From the NCBI GenBank assembly GCA_020350725.1, contig CP070719.1, forward strand, positions 2,180,701-2,244,700: a DNA stretch of 64,000 nt. Reading direction: 5' to 3'. A program made the position numbers and the translations under genes. This DNA comes from a bacterium. GTDB lineage: Bacteria > BMS3Abin14. Each line of letters starts with the position of its first letter. The first letter of the stretch is position 1. The notes beneath the pieces are model-generated. The model did no database searches. It was not told the DNA's origin and worked only from the letters and a program-made list of their open reading frames with translations. Positions 7,908-16,898 of the stretch are shown one piece after another.

Positions 7908-8447
7908 ATGGCCGAGAATGTTACCAAAGGGCTCCGGCCCGTCCTGACGCCTGACCAGATCAGCGACAAAGTCAGGGAGCTGGCCGAACGGATCAGCGAT
8001 GACTACGCCGGAGAGACGCCCCTGATGGTGGCGATCCTCAAGGGCGGGTTTGTTTTTCTGTCCGATCTTGTCAGAGCTATGGCCATCCCGGTGGAGATCG
8101 ATTTTGCCCAGATCTCAAGTTACGGAGACGAGACCGAGTCATCCGGCCGGATCAGGGTCATCAAGGACATCACCACGCCCATTGCGGGTCGCCACGTGAT
8201 CGTTGTGGAGGATATTATCGACACGGGAAGAACCCTTAAGCACTACCTCAACGAATTAAGGGCAAGGGGGCCCGCTTCCCTGAAGGTCTGTGCCCTGATC
8301 AACAAGCCGGAACGAAGGGAATTCACCCCCGACATCGATTACCTGGGCTTCACGATCCCCAGAGGATTTCTGGTCGGTTACGGCCTGGATCGGGCAGGAA
8401 GGTTCAGGGAACTGCCGGGAGTGTATGAAGTTCCTGATGAGGGTTGA
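7908..8447 (+). CDS. hpt: Hypoxanthine phosphoribosyltransferase
   Basis: 179 residues, the usual family size. It converts hypoxanthine or guanine plus PRPP to IMP or GMP in purine salvage. The PRPP loop VVEDIIDTGRTL and the upstream AILKGGFVFLSDL and SSYGDET segments are typical. The ATG at 7908 is chosen because GGAGG sits 7 nt upstream; the frame is open further upstream but that part is not conserved-looking. Single gene followed by a strong terminator. A GC-rich leader of about 170 bases precedes it and may be structured. Confidence 0.93.
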   Translation: MAENVTKGLRPVLTPDQISDKVRELAERISDDYAGETPLMVAILKGGFVFLSDLVRAMAIPVEIDFAQISSYGDETESSGRIRVIKDITTPIAGRHVIVVEDIIDTGRTLKHYLNELRARGPASLKVCALINKPERREFTPDIDYLGFTIPRGFLVGYGLDRAGRFRELPGVYEVPDEG

Positions 8448-8561
8448 ACGAGAAGACAGGGGACAGGAGTCAGGAGAAGCACTGACCGCAGGACACGCAG
8501 GCCGACCCAATGGAAGTCCCGGGTCTCTGACCGGTTCATGGGGATTCGCTGTCCGGAAATG

Positions 8562-8595
8562 AAGGAGCACCCCTGCGACGGGGTGCTCCTTTTTT
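8562..8595 (+). terminator. Rho-independent terminator of hpt
   Basis: A 12-bp perfect stem AAGGAGCACCCC / GGGGTGCTCCTT with a 6-nt loop TGCGAC, followed by a run of six T. Lies about 115 bases after the hpt stop. Confidence 0.92.
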
Positions 8596-8686
8596 GGAGA
8601 ACGCTGACCCTTCCCGCTAGACTTTGCGATCTAGCCCATGTTTTTTGGCCCTTTCTCCTGTTATCGTTCCATCCGTTGACATTCAC

Positions 8687-9259
8687 TCATTCGTTATTCA
8701 CCAGCATGGTCTCATTGGGGTTCCGGACCGTCTGGGAGCTGCCCACCCTCTTCATCCGCAGGGCGAAGAAGACAATGGCAATGCAGATGAGAAATGCCGT
8801 GAAGTACCCCTTCATCTCATAGTTGACGGCCAGGGTCTTGCTGGTCGTGGTGTTGATGAGTGAGCTCGAGATCCACCCGGTCTGGCTGCCGTCAGAGGAC
8901 CGGATCCTTGTCCAGCTGCCCCTCGAGCCGGTGATGATGAACCGGTCGTCCATGTGGGCCTTCATCACGATGGATGATCCCGTGGTCGGGGCCTGTCTGA
9001 TGTTGACGGTATCCCGGGCGATGACGGCGGCCCGGCTCCTCTGGACCGTGATATGGGAGGCGTCGATGACCATGAGACAGGCACTGACGATGGCCGCCGT
9101 GAAGGCCATGACCGACAGAACCCTGCCCCAGAAGGAAAGGGTACCAAGAGGAGAGGTGAGCCTGTCGGATTTCCTTTTCGCGTATCGGCCGACAATTGCC
9201 CCCATGGCCTGAGCGCCCTTGGCGATTTCCTGCTTCTGCATGACCGTTAATTCACCCAT
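8687..9259 (-). CDS. Membrane protein with bacterial SH3 domain
   Basis: 190 residues: a charged N-terminus, TM1 (about 46-66), an SH3b-like domain (about 78-138, ARDTVNIRQAPTTGSSIVMK and WTRIRSSDGSQTGWISSSLI), then TM2 (about 150-167). SH3b domains commonly bind peptidoglycan or proteins; here the domain would lie outside the cytoplasm between two membrane segments. Start is supported by AAGGAG 8 nt upstream. It stands alone, convergent with hpt and divergent from the methyltransferase. Exact role unknown. Confidence 0.72.
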   Translation of the reverse strand: MGELTVMQKQEIAKGAQAMGAIVGRYAKRKSDRLTSPLGTLSFWGRVLSVMAFTAAIVSACLMVIDASHITVQRSRAAVIARDTVNIRQAPTTGSSIVMKAHMDDRFIITGSRGSWTRIRSSDGSQTGWISSSLINTTTSKTLAVNYEMKGYFTAFLICIAIVFFALRMKRVGSSQTVRNPNETMLVNNE

Positions 9260-9498
9260 GACTTCGCTCCTTTCGTGCAGGGTATTGGTCGTTCCGGTAT
9301 TCGCCCCTCCCTGAGCAAGAGGGATGCCAAGAGAGGTAATGTTCTACAAATGGTTGTTTTAAATGGGAAAAAACGACCGCGCGATGGGGATGCAGAAAGC
9401 CCGGGGTGTTCGAAAATTGGACGCCGTACGGTTTCGAAACGTATGGGAATGCTGTGATAAACTCTAAGAGAGCACCCGGCAACAACGCCCGGTATCGG

Positions 9499-10194
9499 AT
9501 GGAAATGGGGACGGGAAAGGTGAGCAAAGGGCCCATCGAGGCAGGACTCAGCACCCGGGAGGTCAAAAGGTTCTACGACCGGTTCGGAGCAAGGCAGGAT
9601 CGACAGGGCTTCTACGAGAATGCTGCTGAACGGGATCTTGTCCGTCATTCCAATTTCCGGGAGGCCCGGTCGGTCTTGGAATTCGGGTGCGGGACGGGCC
9701 GCTTTGCCGAGGAACTCCTCGCAAGGCATCTGCCGTCGGAGTCGCGTTACGTTGGGATCGACATCAGCACGACCATGGTCAACCTCGCCGAGGCCAGGCT
9801 CAAACCATGGAGGGAGCACATTCGGATCATCCGGACCACCGGCGCCGTGGACCTCGACTTTCCCGCCGAGTCATTCGACCGGTTCGTCTCCTGCTACGTT
9901 CTGGACATCCTTCCGGGCGAGGGGATCGTGCGCATTCTCGATGAGGCCCGCCGCCTCCTGGTCTCCGGCGGCCTGATCTGCCTGATCAGCCTCACGGAGG
10001 GGAAAACTCTCCTTTCAAGGTTCGTGACAGGTCTCTGGAAAAGGGTTTACCTTGTGAAGCCTTCCCTGCTGGGAGGGTGCCGGCCCGTGATCCTGACCGA
10101 ATACCTGGATCCTGAGAGCTGGCGGGTAACCCATCACAGAGTAGTGACCGCCTGGGGGATCAGCTCGGAGGTCGTGGTAGCAGAGAAAACGTAA
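9499..10194 (+). CDS. Class I SAM-dependent methyltransferase
   Basis: About 231 residues with a Rossmann methyltransferase core: motif I VLEFGCGTGRFAEELL, acidic loop GIDISTTMV for SAM ribose binding, and FDRFVSCYVLDILPGEG as motif III-like region. The substrate is not evident; ubiquinone/menaquinone-type and small-molecule methylases share this pattern. The frame is open from GTG 9406; ATG 9499 or GTG 9520 are equally possible because none has a clear Shine-Dalgarno, and conserved sequence begins only near VKRFYDRFG. Divergent from the SH3 protein. Confidence 0.75.
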   Translation: MEMGTGKVSKGPIEAGLSTREVKRFYDRFGARQDRQGFYENAAERDLVRHSNFREARSVLEFGCGTGRFAEELLARHLPSESRYVGIDISTTMVNLAEARLKPWREHIRIIRTTGAVDLDFPAESFDRFVSCYVLDILPGEGIVRILDEARRLLVSGGLICLISLTEGKTLLSRFVTGLWKRVYLVKPSLLGGCRPVILTEYLDPESWRVTHHRVVTAWGISSEVVVAEKT

Positions 10195-10281
10195 TCGGGG
10201 ATAACAGGGGTGGTCAGCGGACAGGAGTCGGCTCTCAGAATCAGATCATGTCCTGAATCCTGACTACCTTTCCGATCTCCA

Positions 10282-10956
10282 TCAGTTTGAATCGAACACC
10301 GGTTCGATGAGTTCCGGACCGTCATGGGCCGGTGTGTTCACCCTGGTCGACACCTGCCACGCTTCCATCCTGTCGGGGTCGTACGGGACCAGAAGAGGCT
10401 TGAGACGCTGGGGGTGCTGGACCCTGGGGTCCAGCCAGTGGTCCCTCGCCCTGGAGTAAAGGATCACCGGCATCCTGTCGTGTATCGGCCGCAGGAGGTC
10501 GTTGGCTTCCGTTGTGATGATGGTGCAGGTGCGGATCGTCACACCCTCGGGGGATCGCCAGTCGCTGTAGAGCCCGGCGAAACCGAAGGTATTCTGATCC
10601 TTGACCCGGATGAAAACGGGGACTTTTCGCTTCCCCGCCTTTTTCCACTCGTAAAATCCGGTGCCGATGACCAGACAGCGCCTTTTCCGGAAAGCCTCCT
10701 TGAAGCTGCGCTTTTCAGACAGCGTCTCGGCCCGCGCGTTGATCATGCGGCTGCCGATCGAAAGGTCGTCCGCCCAGGGGGGGACGAGACCCCACCGACA
10801 CATGACCAGCCTGTTACCGTCATCGTTTATGACGGCGGCAACCTCCTGCGTCGGCGCGATGTTGTACCTCGGTGGAAGATCGACCTCGGTTGAACGGAGG
10901 TTGAACTCACGGGCGACGACGGAGAAAAGAGCGTTCTGGACGAATCTTCCGCACAT
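10282..10956 (-). CDS. yedK: SOS response-associated peptidase, HMCES/YedK family
   Basis: 224 residues. It begins MCGRF, giving the catalytic Cys2 once Met is removed; the family forms a thiazolidine cross-link with abasic sites in single-stranded DNA to shield them. Other family residues are visible: MINARAET (Asn), GTGFYEW (Glu) and PIHDRMPVIL (His). Length and motif order are normal. It is a single gene flanked by word repeats, with no SOS box recognised upstream. Confidence 0.93.
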   Translation of the reverse strand: MCGRFVQNALFSVVAREFNLRSTEVDLPPRYNIAPTQEVAAVINDDGNRLVMCRWGLVPPWADDLSIGSRMINARAETLSEKRSFKEAFRKRRCLVIGTGFYEWKKAGKRKVPVFIRVKDQNTFGFAGLYSDWRSPEGVTIRTCTIITTEANDLLRPIHDRMPVILYSRARDHWLDPRVQHPQRLKPLLVPYDPDRMEAWQVSTRVNTPAHDGPELIEPVFDSN

Positions 10957-10970
10957 TGTTCTTTATATAA

Positions 10971-11144
10971 AGTAGTCTGGAGTCAGTATTCAGTAGTCAG
11001 TATAGAATCAAAGATGTTATCTGTCATTTGGGGGGTGTTTCTCTTTATTTGGATAGAGTTGCATGGTTAGTCATCGGTCTTTATTGAAATTGTTACTCTT
11101 TAATTCCCCTCTGAATACCTAATACTGGATACTGGATACTGAAC
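10971..11144. repeat. Inverted word-repeat pair upstream of yedK
   Basis: Left arm 10971-11004 repeats AGTCAGTATTCAGTAGTCAGTAT; right arm 11111-11142 repeats GAATACCTAATACTGGATACTGGATACTGA, its approximate reverse complement. The AT-rich middle (11005-11105) contains no gene. Confidence 0.65.
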
Positions 11145-11161
11145 AGGCTTTCCCGGTGAAA

Positions 11162-11665
11162 TTACTCTCCGCGAAGCCTGTTCGTCGGATCCCCTTCCTC
11201 GACCATCTTCACCATGACCTCCCGCTCCACCGGGCCCGGCACGATGCCGAAGAGCTGGGCCTCGATGACCGTATCACCGTCCTGATTGGCGAAAACGGCG
11301 GAACACTTCACCCGGTTCCTGTCGTCCATCTCGTCCACCGTCAGTCGGCAGGTCACGGTGTCGCCGAAGTAGACCGGTTTCCGGAACCGGAAGTTCATTC
11401 CGGAGGCCAGCATGCCGATCTGTCCCCCGATCTCGGTGACCATCCCGCCGACGAGGAGGCCGTGGCACACGGGCCCTCTGAAGCCCTTTGTCTCGGTGAA
11501 TCTGCGGTCGAAGTGGATGGGATTGTAGTCAAGAGAAAGGTCGGCGAATGCAAGGGTTTCGTCATCCGTGAATATCCTGGTCGCGACGAAGACGTCCCCG
11601 GCGCGGATCCCCTCAATGGCCCTCGCCCGAGCATCCTCAATGGCGTACGTTCGTCTCTCATTCAT
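11162..11665 (-). CDS. MaoC-like (R)-specific hydratase, hot-dog fold
   Basis: 167 residues. The MaoC active-site signature is visible as DYNPIHFD followed by GFRGPVCHGLLVGGM, placing the catalytic Asp and His as in (R)-specific enoyl-CoA hydratases. The family hydrates enoyl-CoA or related thioesters, feeding PHA, fatty-acid or acyl-CoA pathways. No acyl-CoA genes are adjacent, so its substrate is open. Leftward single gene bounded by a repeat block on its 3' side. Confidence 0.85.
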   Translation of the reverse strand: MNERRTYAIEDARARAIEGIRAGDVFVATRIFTDDETLAFADLSLDYNPIHFDRRFTETKGFRGPVCHGLLVGGMVTEIGGQIGMLASGMNFRFRKPVYFGDTVTCRLTVDEMDDRNRVKCSAVFANQDGDTVIEAQLFGIVPGPVEREVMVKMVEEGDPTNRLRGE

Positions 11666-11774
11666 CGATCATTTTCTCAGATCCGAGTTCCACTGCGGAG
11701 AATCCAGCACTCCGTGTCCTCTTCAGACGAATTTTCCCGGTGGATCCTGATTCCCCGAATTCAGCTCCACCCTC

Positions 11775-13358
11775 TCAAAAGGTGCACATCCCCGACCATT
11801 CCTGAAACCGGTACAGCAGAGTTTTCCACCAGAGGGTCCATCCCTTCTCCCGCCACACCCCATAGGGCAGGGTGTGGCTCAGTCCGTCTTTATTGGCCCA
11901 CGCCCTGTCGAAATAATCGTTGAACCGGCGGACGGCGTCCGGAGCGCTCTCCAGGAAGAGGTTTGCCTCGAGGTTCAGGTTGCGCAGGTTTCTCCGTGTC
12001 CAGTTGGCAGAGCCCGTCATCAGGATGTTTCTGCCGCTGCTCCTGTTCGTAATGGATATGGCCTTGGTGTGGAACTGTTCACCGTGGGTGTCCGCCCAGC
12101 GGACTCCAACGTCGGCCCGGCCGGACAGCTTCATCAACTCGGCGGCCACCTGCCTGTTGGGAATGCCGATCTTCTTCATACCGAAAGCGTCCCGGTTGGC
12201 ATCGAGGATCAGACGCACCCGCGCCCCGTTGAGGGCGGCCAGCTTGACAGCCCGGACGATCTCCCTGTCGGCGAGGTAGAACATGGCGATCCGGATCTCG
12301 TCCCCCGCCTCCGCCGCCCCGAGAATGGCCACCAGTTTGTCCGCGATCGCCTCCTCCGTCATCCACTGCACCGAAGATGAAGAGGGCCCTCCGGCAAACT
12401 CCCTTTTCCGCACCAGTGCCGCCCCCTGGATATTGCTGATGGTGCGGTGGGTTTGGGATGTCATCCCTCCCAGGACTCCATCCGGTCGGTCCGCCGACCA
12501 GAGGACCAGACCCAGTTCACTTCTCAGCGCCTCGACGGCCACCGGACCCCTGATGAACAGGGCCATGTTCGAGTGGGCTGAACTGCCATCGGCCGGATTC
12601 AGGCTGCCGACAAGCATTTCGAACGATCCCTCGCCGGACCCGGTGATGACGACCTTCCGGTGATTGGCTTTGAACAGGAGCATCCTGCCGAACTGGCGCA
12701 GGGAGATATCAGGACCACCGGACTCGAAGGGGTTGTCAAAAAAGGGCCTGTGGGAAAGGCTGTTGAGCAGCGGTAAACCAAGGATAAAGCGGTCCGCGAA
12801 GCTCCAGTACGCGGCATAGAAGGGATTGGAATCCGGCATTCGATCCAGGTCGGTGAACACGACCGGGATGCCGGCCTCGGCCATTCTGGTGAAGTAGGCT
12901 GGTTCATGCCGCCCGTAGATCCGGTTGATGGGATCGGTGAGAACGATGATATCCATGTCCGGCCTGAGGCGTTTTTTCTCGATGAGGGCGCGGGACAGCT
13001 CGGCGGACAGCGCTCTGTGGTTCTCGGGGACCGATCCCTTCCAGGGGTTCCACAGGAAGAAGTCGATGTAGATGAAACGGTCCGCTCTCCGGACCATGGA
13101 GAGGATCTCATCGAAGATGGTCTGACGCATGACCCTGGTCTCACGAGCGGAGTCGAAGGCAGTGAAATCCACCAGAAGTCGGATGTCGCCGGAAAGGACG
13201 GGTAGGGGCAGGCTGCTGATCGATGAACCGGACGGCGGCGGCATCCTTCTGTAGAGAAAGTGGGGGATGAGCAGAATGACGACAAGGAATACAACGAAGA
13301 TCACCGCTTTGACCTTCCCCGTGAGCGTAATGGTTAAGCGAGCCATCGAACCTATCAT
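11775..13358 (-). CDS. Membrane-anchored phospholipase D-like protein
   Basis: 527 residues: one N-terminal TM (about 15-35) and two PLD half-domains. The HxK signatures are NHRKVVIT (first half, followed by LVGSLNPAD) and FHTKAISIT (second half, followed by MTGSANWTRRNL). In both, the Asp that usually follows HxK by four residues is absent, so the HKD motif is incomplete although His, Lys and the downstream GS/N are kept. Cardiolipin synthases and PLD nucleases share this fold; activity cannot be assumed. ATG at 13346 is an alternative start. The stretch 13359-13459 to msrB holds nothing clear. Confidence 0.8.
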   Translation of the reverse strand: MIGSMARLTITLTGKVKAVIFVVFLVVILLIPHFLYRRMPPPSGSSISSLPLPVLSGDIRLLVDFTAFDSARETRVMRQTIFDEILSMVRRADRFIYIDFFLWNPWKGSVPENHRALSAELSRALIEKKRLRPDMDIIVLTDPINRIYGRHEPAYFTRMAEAGIPVVFTDLDRMPDSNPFYAAYWSFADRFILGLPLLNSLSHRPFFDNPFESGGPDISLRQFGRMLLFKANHRKVVITGSGEGSFEMLVGSLNPADGSSAHSNMALFIRGPVAVEALRSELGLVLWSADRPDGVLGGMTSQTHRTISNIQGAALVRKREFAGGPSSSSVQWMTEEAIADKLVAILGAAEAGDEIRIAMFYLADREIVRAVKLAALNGARVRLILDANRDAFGMKKIGIPNRQVAAELMKLSGRADVGVRWADTHGEQFHTKAISITNRSSGRNILMTGSANWTRRNLRNLNLEANLFLESAPDAVRRFNDYFDRAWANKDGLSHTLPYGVWREKGWTLWWKTLLYRFQEWSGMCTF

Positions 13359-13459
13359 CGGGGTTGGGCCCGCTCAAGTCAAGATGGGGAAAAGCGGAGA
13401 TAAGTTCCGAGAACGGATTTCTCAGAGCCCCCAAAATGGGCGGCTGATAAGAGGATCCG

Positions 13460-14005
13460 TTATGTCTTCACGAAATCAAGGGCGTTGCCGTTGATGCAGT
13501 ACCTCAACCCTGTCGGCGGGGGACCGTCGTCGAAGACGTGGCCGAGGTGGCCGTCGCACCTGGCGCAGTGCACCTCCGTCCGGCGCATGAAGAAGCTGTT
13601 GTCCTCCTGGAGGCCGATATTCTCCGGGGCGATGGGCTCATAGAAGCTGGGCCACCCGGTGCCGGATTTGAACTTGGTCTCGGATGTGAACAGGTCGTTT
13701 GCGCAGCCCGCACAGCGGTAGATGCCCCTTTCCCTGTTGTCCCAGTACTTGCCGGTGAAGGCACGCTCCGTCCCCTGTTTGCGGAGGATGTAGTACTGGT
13801 CTTTCGTCAGGAGCTCCTTCCACTCCCTATCGGTTTTTATCACCTTTTCCACCATGACGTAACCTCCCTGCTCCACCGAGAATACCCTGATCGTTGCCGC
13901 CTGCCCCCCGCCTTCCCTCTCCGAGGATAGGAGAAGGCCGGGACCCGAAAGCAGTCGTACAAAACCAATGCCGAGCATGAAAATGAAATTTCTCCTATCC
14001 ATCAA
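13460..14005 (-). CDS. msrB: Peptide-methionine (R)-S-oxide reductase, exported
   Basis: 181 residues: an N-terminal export signal with a twin-arginine start (DRRNFIF, then a hydrophobic stretch to about residue 27), then the MsrB fold. Zinc ligands are CAGC and CARC, substrate-pocket sequence is GTGWPSF, and the catalytic Cys is in RYCING near the C-terminus (this position is Sec in some relatives, here TGC/TGT Cys). It reduces methionine-R-sulfoxide in proteins; the signal implies periplasmic repair, possibly folded export through Tat (inference). Confidence 0.92.
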   Translation of the reverse strand: MMDRRNFIFMLGIGFVRLLSGPGLLLSSEREGGGQAATIRVFSVEQGGYVMVEKVIKTDREWKELLTKDQYYILRKQGTERAFTGKYWDNRERGIYRCAGCANDLFTSETKFKSGTGWPSFYEPIAPENIGLQEDNSFFMRRTEVHCARCDGHLGHVFDDGPPPTGLRYCINGNALDFVKT

Positions 14006-14395
14006 GATCTCCCGTCAGACTGCTGCTGGTCCGGTTCATTCTGTAACCGTTTTAAATATAATGCATCATCGGCCCACCGCAATGGCCTCGAGAGCTTCCG
14101 ATGGTGAGGTTAAATTCCGCATTCACTCGACTCAGACCTCGAATTTTCATATATACTCATGAAGCATGACCGTATTGGGTCCTCATCGGACCGCAGTGCC
14201 CGGGCGGCCGAAGGGTCCATGATCGCCGCCAAGTTCGCCACTTGATCGTTCACCCCGGATTCTGAACTACCGGTCTGAGGTCGGCAGAAGGGGTTCGATC
14301 TTTTTTGCTTTGGATTTTGGACTCCGGATCTCGGAAAAGAGATAACGCCTTCTGTCAGATCATAAAGAGACGCTTGAGGTAATGGAGGAAATACC
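14006..14395. other. 390-bp divergent intergenic region
   Basis: Lies between leftward msrB and the rightward DUF4389 gene. Nothing gene-like is supported. A TGGATTTTGGACTCCGGATCTCGG word repeat occurs at 14311-14335, and GGAGG 8 nt before 14396 is the ribosome-binding site of the next gene. Confidence 0.6.
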
Positions 14396-14689
14396 ATGGG
14401 TGAGAATACCTTATCGCAGAATCTTTTCAGCGGTCCAACGTGGTTGAGGGGGCTCTTTATGCTCCTCTTTTTGCTGATATACGGCGTCACGGAGATCATC
14501 GTGGCTGCCGTGGTCCTCCTTCAGTTCCTCTTTGTCCTCGTCACCGGCGAGCGGAACGAGAACCTTCTCAGGTTCGGAAACAGTCTGAGCGTCTTTATCT
14601 ACGGGATCATGCTCTATTGGACATACAACACTGAGGAGAGGCCGTTCCCCTTCGGAAGGTGGCCGGGAGAGGATCATGAGACCAGGTAG
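14396..14689 (+). CDS. DUF4389 small membrane protein
   Basis: 97 residues with two membrane segments (about 19-50 as one long or two close helices, and 63-80). The ending YNTEERPFPFGRWP matches the DUF4389 family pattern (fnTeekPFPf..W). Function is unknown in the family. GGAGG lies 8 nt before the ATG. It precedes a DMT transporter on the same strand, 71 bases away, across a short word-repeat spacer. Confidence 0.82.
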   Translation: MGENTLSQNLFSGPTWLRGLFMLLFLLIYGVTEIIVAAVVLLQFLFVLVTGERNENLLRFGNSLSVFIYGIMLYWTYNTEERPFPFGRWPGEDHETR

Positions 14690-14760
14690 CCAGGATCCAG
14701 GAGCCGGGACATCCAGCAGGGTTCCTTGTCGTATTGTCTCCTGACACCTGTCTCCTTCCC

Positions 14761-15720
14761 ATGGCTTATCGACCCCAAAACCACATTCCCCTCACCGGTG
14801 TCGCTCTCCTTCTCTTTGTCTGTCTCATCTGGGGAGGGAACATGGTCAGCATCAAGCTCTCCAACCAGGGCATGCCCCCGATGCTGGCCGCCACGGTCCG
14901 TTCATCTCTGGCTGCTTTTTTTGTCTGGGGGTTCGTGCGGCTTCAGGGAGGCAGCGTCCGGCTCGAGAGACAGGACCTGAGGCACGGCCTGGTCATCGGC
15001 GCTCTCTTCGGGCTGGACTTTCTCTTCCTTTACTGGGGCACTTCCTACACCGTGGCCTCGAGAGCGGTGGTCCATCTTTACACCCACCCTTTCTGGGTCG
15101 CTATCGGGGCCCACTTTGTTCTCGACGACGACCGGCTCACCCCATCCAAACTGTCCGGACTGTTACTGGCCTTCGCAGGCCTGGTGGCGGTCTTCCGGTC
15201 CGGCACCGGCACCGGCCTCCCCCCCGGTTACTGGTTGGGGGATCTTCTGGAGGTCGTCGCAGCCTTATTCTGGGGGGCTACGACCCTGTACATCAAGAGG
15301 GTGGCGGCCCGCCGGCCGATTACCCATTACCAGACGCTGTTCGCCCAGCTCTTCTATTCCATCCCGGTCCTGGCCGCGGGTTGGTTACTGCTCGACTGGG
15401 GCCGGCCGGTTCGACTGACCGCTACCGTGCTGGCCGCCCTGGGATACCAGTGCCTCGCCGTCGCCACGTTCAGCTACATCCTGTGGTTCTGGATGATACA
15501 CACCTACCCGGTCAGCCGCCTGGCCGCCTTTACCTTTCTGGCACCCATCTTCGGCGTATTATTGGGTGGCCTGCTGATGGGGGACCCCCTGCCGTTCCTG
15601 TTGTGGTTGGGGGTGGGGTGCGTGGCCGGGGGGATCTATCTCGTCAACCTGCCGGGGAAGGATCAGGGGCCAGCCACTTCTCCCTCGAGCCCAGGCGGAG
15701 AGAGGATCCAGGAGGAATGA
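14761..15720 (+). CDS. EamA/DMT-superfamily transporter
   Basis: About 319 residues with ten hydrophobic segments forming two EamA repeats; landmarks are LIWGGNMVSIKLS in TM1 and the repeat junction EVVAALFWGATTLYIKR. The superfamily exports or exchanges small metabolites; substrate unknown. The ATG at 14761 is taken; a TTG 27 bases upstream is in frame. The phospholipase gene begins 7 bases after its stop, so they are probably co-transcribed. Confidence 0.85.
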   Translation: MAYRPQNHIPLTGVALLLFVCLIWGGNMVSIKLSNQGMPPMLAATVRSSLAAFFVWGFVRLQGGSVRLERQDLRHGLVIGALFGLDFLFLYWGTSYTVASRAVVHLYTHPFWVAIGAHFVLDDDRLTPSKLSGLLLAFAGLVAVFRSGTGTGLPPGYWLGDLLEVVAALFWGATTLYIKRVAARRPITHYQTLFAQLFYSIPVLAAGWLLLDWGRPVRLTATVLAALGYQCLAVATFSYILWFWMIHTYPVSRLAAFTFLAPIFGVLLGGLLMGDPLPFLLWLGVGCVAGGIYLVNLPGKDQGPATSPSSPGGERIQEE

Positions 15721-15727
15721 GGCAGCC

Positions 15728-16702
15728 GTGATCCCTCGATCTCCCGTGATCCTTCTGTCATCACTCCTTCTCCTGGCGAGCCCCGTGCAGGCCGTCGGGA
15801 CGTGGGATTGGGGACCACTGGCCCAGTCGGAATCGCCCCGTGGAGAGCCGGGTGAGAGCGATGACCTCGAAACAGGCGAAGGCGAGGCTCGTCCCGGCAG
15901 GCGGCACACCAGCCCCGTGATTGAGAGGCTGGCCAGGGAGGAGGCGGCTTCATCCGAGCGCTTCGTTCTGACGCCGCACAGGCCCAACTACCTCCTTCCC
16001 CTTACCTATAATACCAGGCCCAACGATGTCCCCCACCTCTCCACTCCCGGTCTTACGGAGGGACTGGATGAGTTCGAGGTCAAGTTCCAGCTCAGCTTCA
16101 AGGTCCCCGTCTGGCGGGATCTCTTCCACGGAGCGGCAAGCCTCTGGTTCGCCTACACCCAGGTGTCTTTCTGGCAGCTCTATAAATGGGATGATTCCGC
16201 TCCTTTCCGGGAGACCAACTATATGCCGGAGGTCATGCTTGTCTTCACGCCGGGTTTCCGGTTGGCCGGTCTCACCGGGGATCTGCTGATCCTCGGTTTC
16301 GTCCATCACTCCAACGGCAGGGCTGAGGCCCTATCCCGGAGCTGGAACCGGTTTTTCGCGCAGATCATCCTCAGCAGAGGGAACTTTGCCCTGTCCATCA
16401 AACCCTGGTATCGAATACCTGAGAGCGAGTCCGAGGACGGAAATCCGGACATCGAGGATTTTTTCGGTCCCGGAGAGGTGGGGATGGCCTTCCGGTCGGG
16501 GGACCACACCCTCTCTCTGGCACTGCGAAATAATTTCCGATCCGACAACCGGGGAGCCGTCATGATGGACTGGACCTACCCCCTGTCCGGAAGGATCAGC
16601 GGTTACCTTCAGTATTTTAAGGGATACGGCGAGAGCCTCATCGACTATGACCACTCCGTGAACCGTATCGGTCTTGGGGTGGCGCTTACGACCTGGATGT
16701 AG
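15728..16702 (+). CDS. pldA: Outer-membrane phospholipase A
   Basis: 324 residues with a signal peptide (about 1-22, ending SPVQA), an acidic linker and a 12-strand-type barrel. The OMPLA signature is clear: V-H193-H-S195-N-G-R followed 12 residues after the Ser by Asn207 in RSWNR, the same spacing as the His-Ser-Asn triad of E. coli PldA. The C-terminus carries the GYGESLIDYDH motif. It hydrolyses phospholipids that reach the outer leaflet of the outer membrane and shows a diderm envelope. Starts with GTG; an AGGAGG lies about 14 nt upstream. A word-repeat-free gap of about 200 bases precedes phosphoketolase. Confidence 0.93.
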   Translation: MIPRSPVILLSSLLLLASPVQAVGTWDWGPLAQSESPRGEPGESDDLETGEGEARPGRRHTSPVIERLAREEAASSERFVLTPHRPNYLLPLTYNTRPNDVPHLSTPGLTEGLDEFEVKFQLSFKVPVWRDLFHGAASLWFAYTQVSFWQLYKWDDSAPFRETNYMPEVMLVFTPGFRLAGLTGDLLILGFVHHSNGRAEALSRSWNRFFAQIILSRGNFALSIKPWYRIPESESEDGNPDIEDFFGPGEVGMAFRSGDHTLSLALRNNFRSDNRGAVMMDWTYPLSGRISGYLQYFKGYGESLIDYDHSVNRIGLGVALTTWM

Positions 16703-16898
16703 GAGGCATGCCTGTCACGAATCGGACTCCCACCAGAGGGGGTGACGCCATTCGCTGCCTTCCCTGAGCTATAATTTACGACATGAGATCCGAATGATCG
16801 ACGGGTCATGCCTGCGGCAGACGGCCCGGCGGGTGAGGGGTCATTTCGATCTCCCGACGGATATCCGCCCCGGAAGAGACCGAAAAGGAGCGATCACC

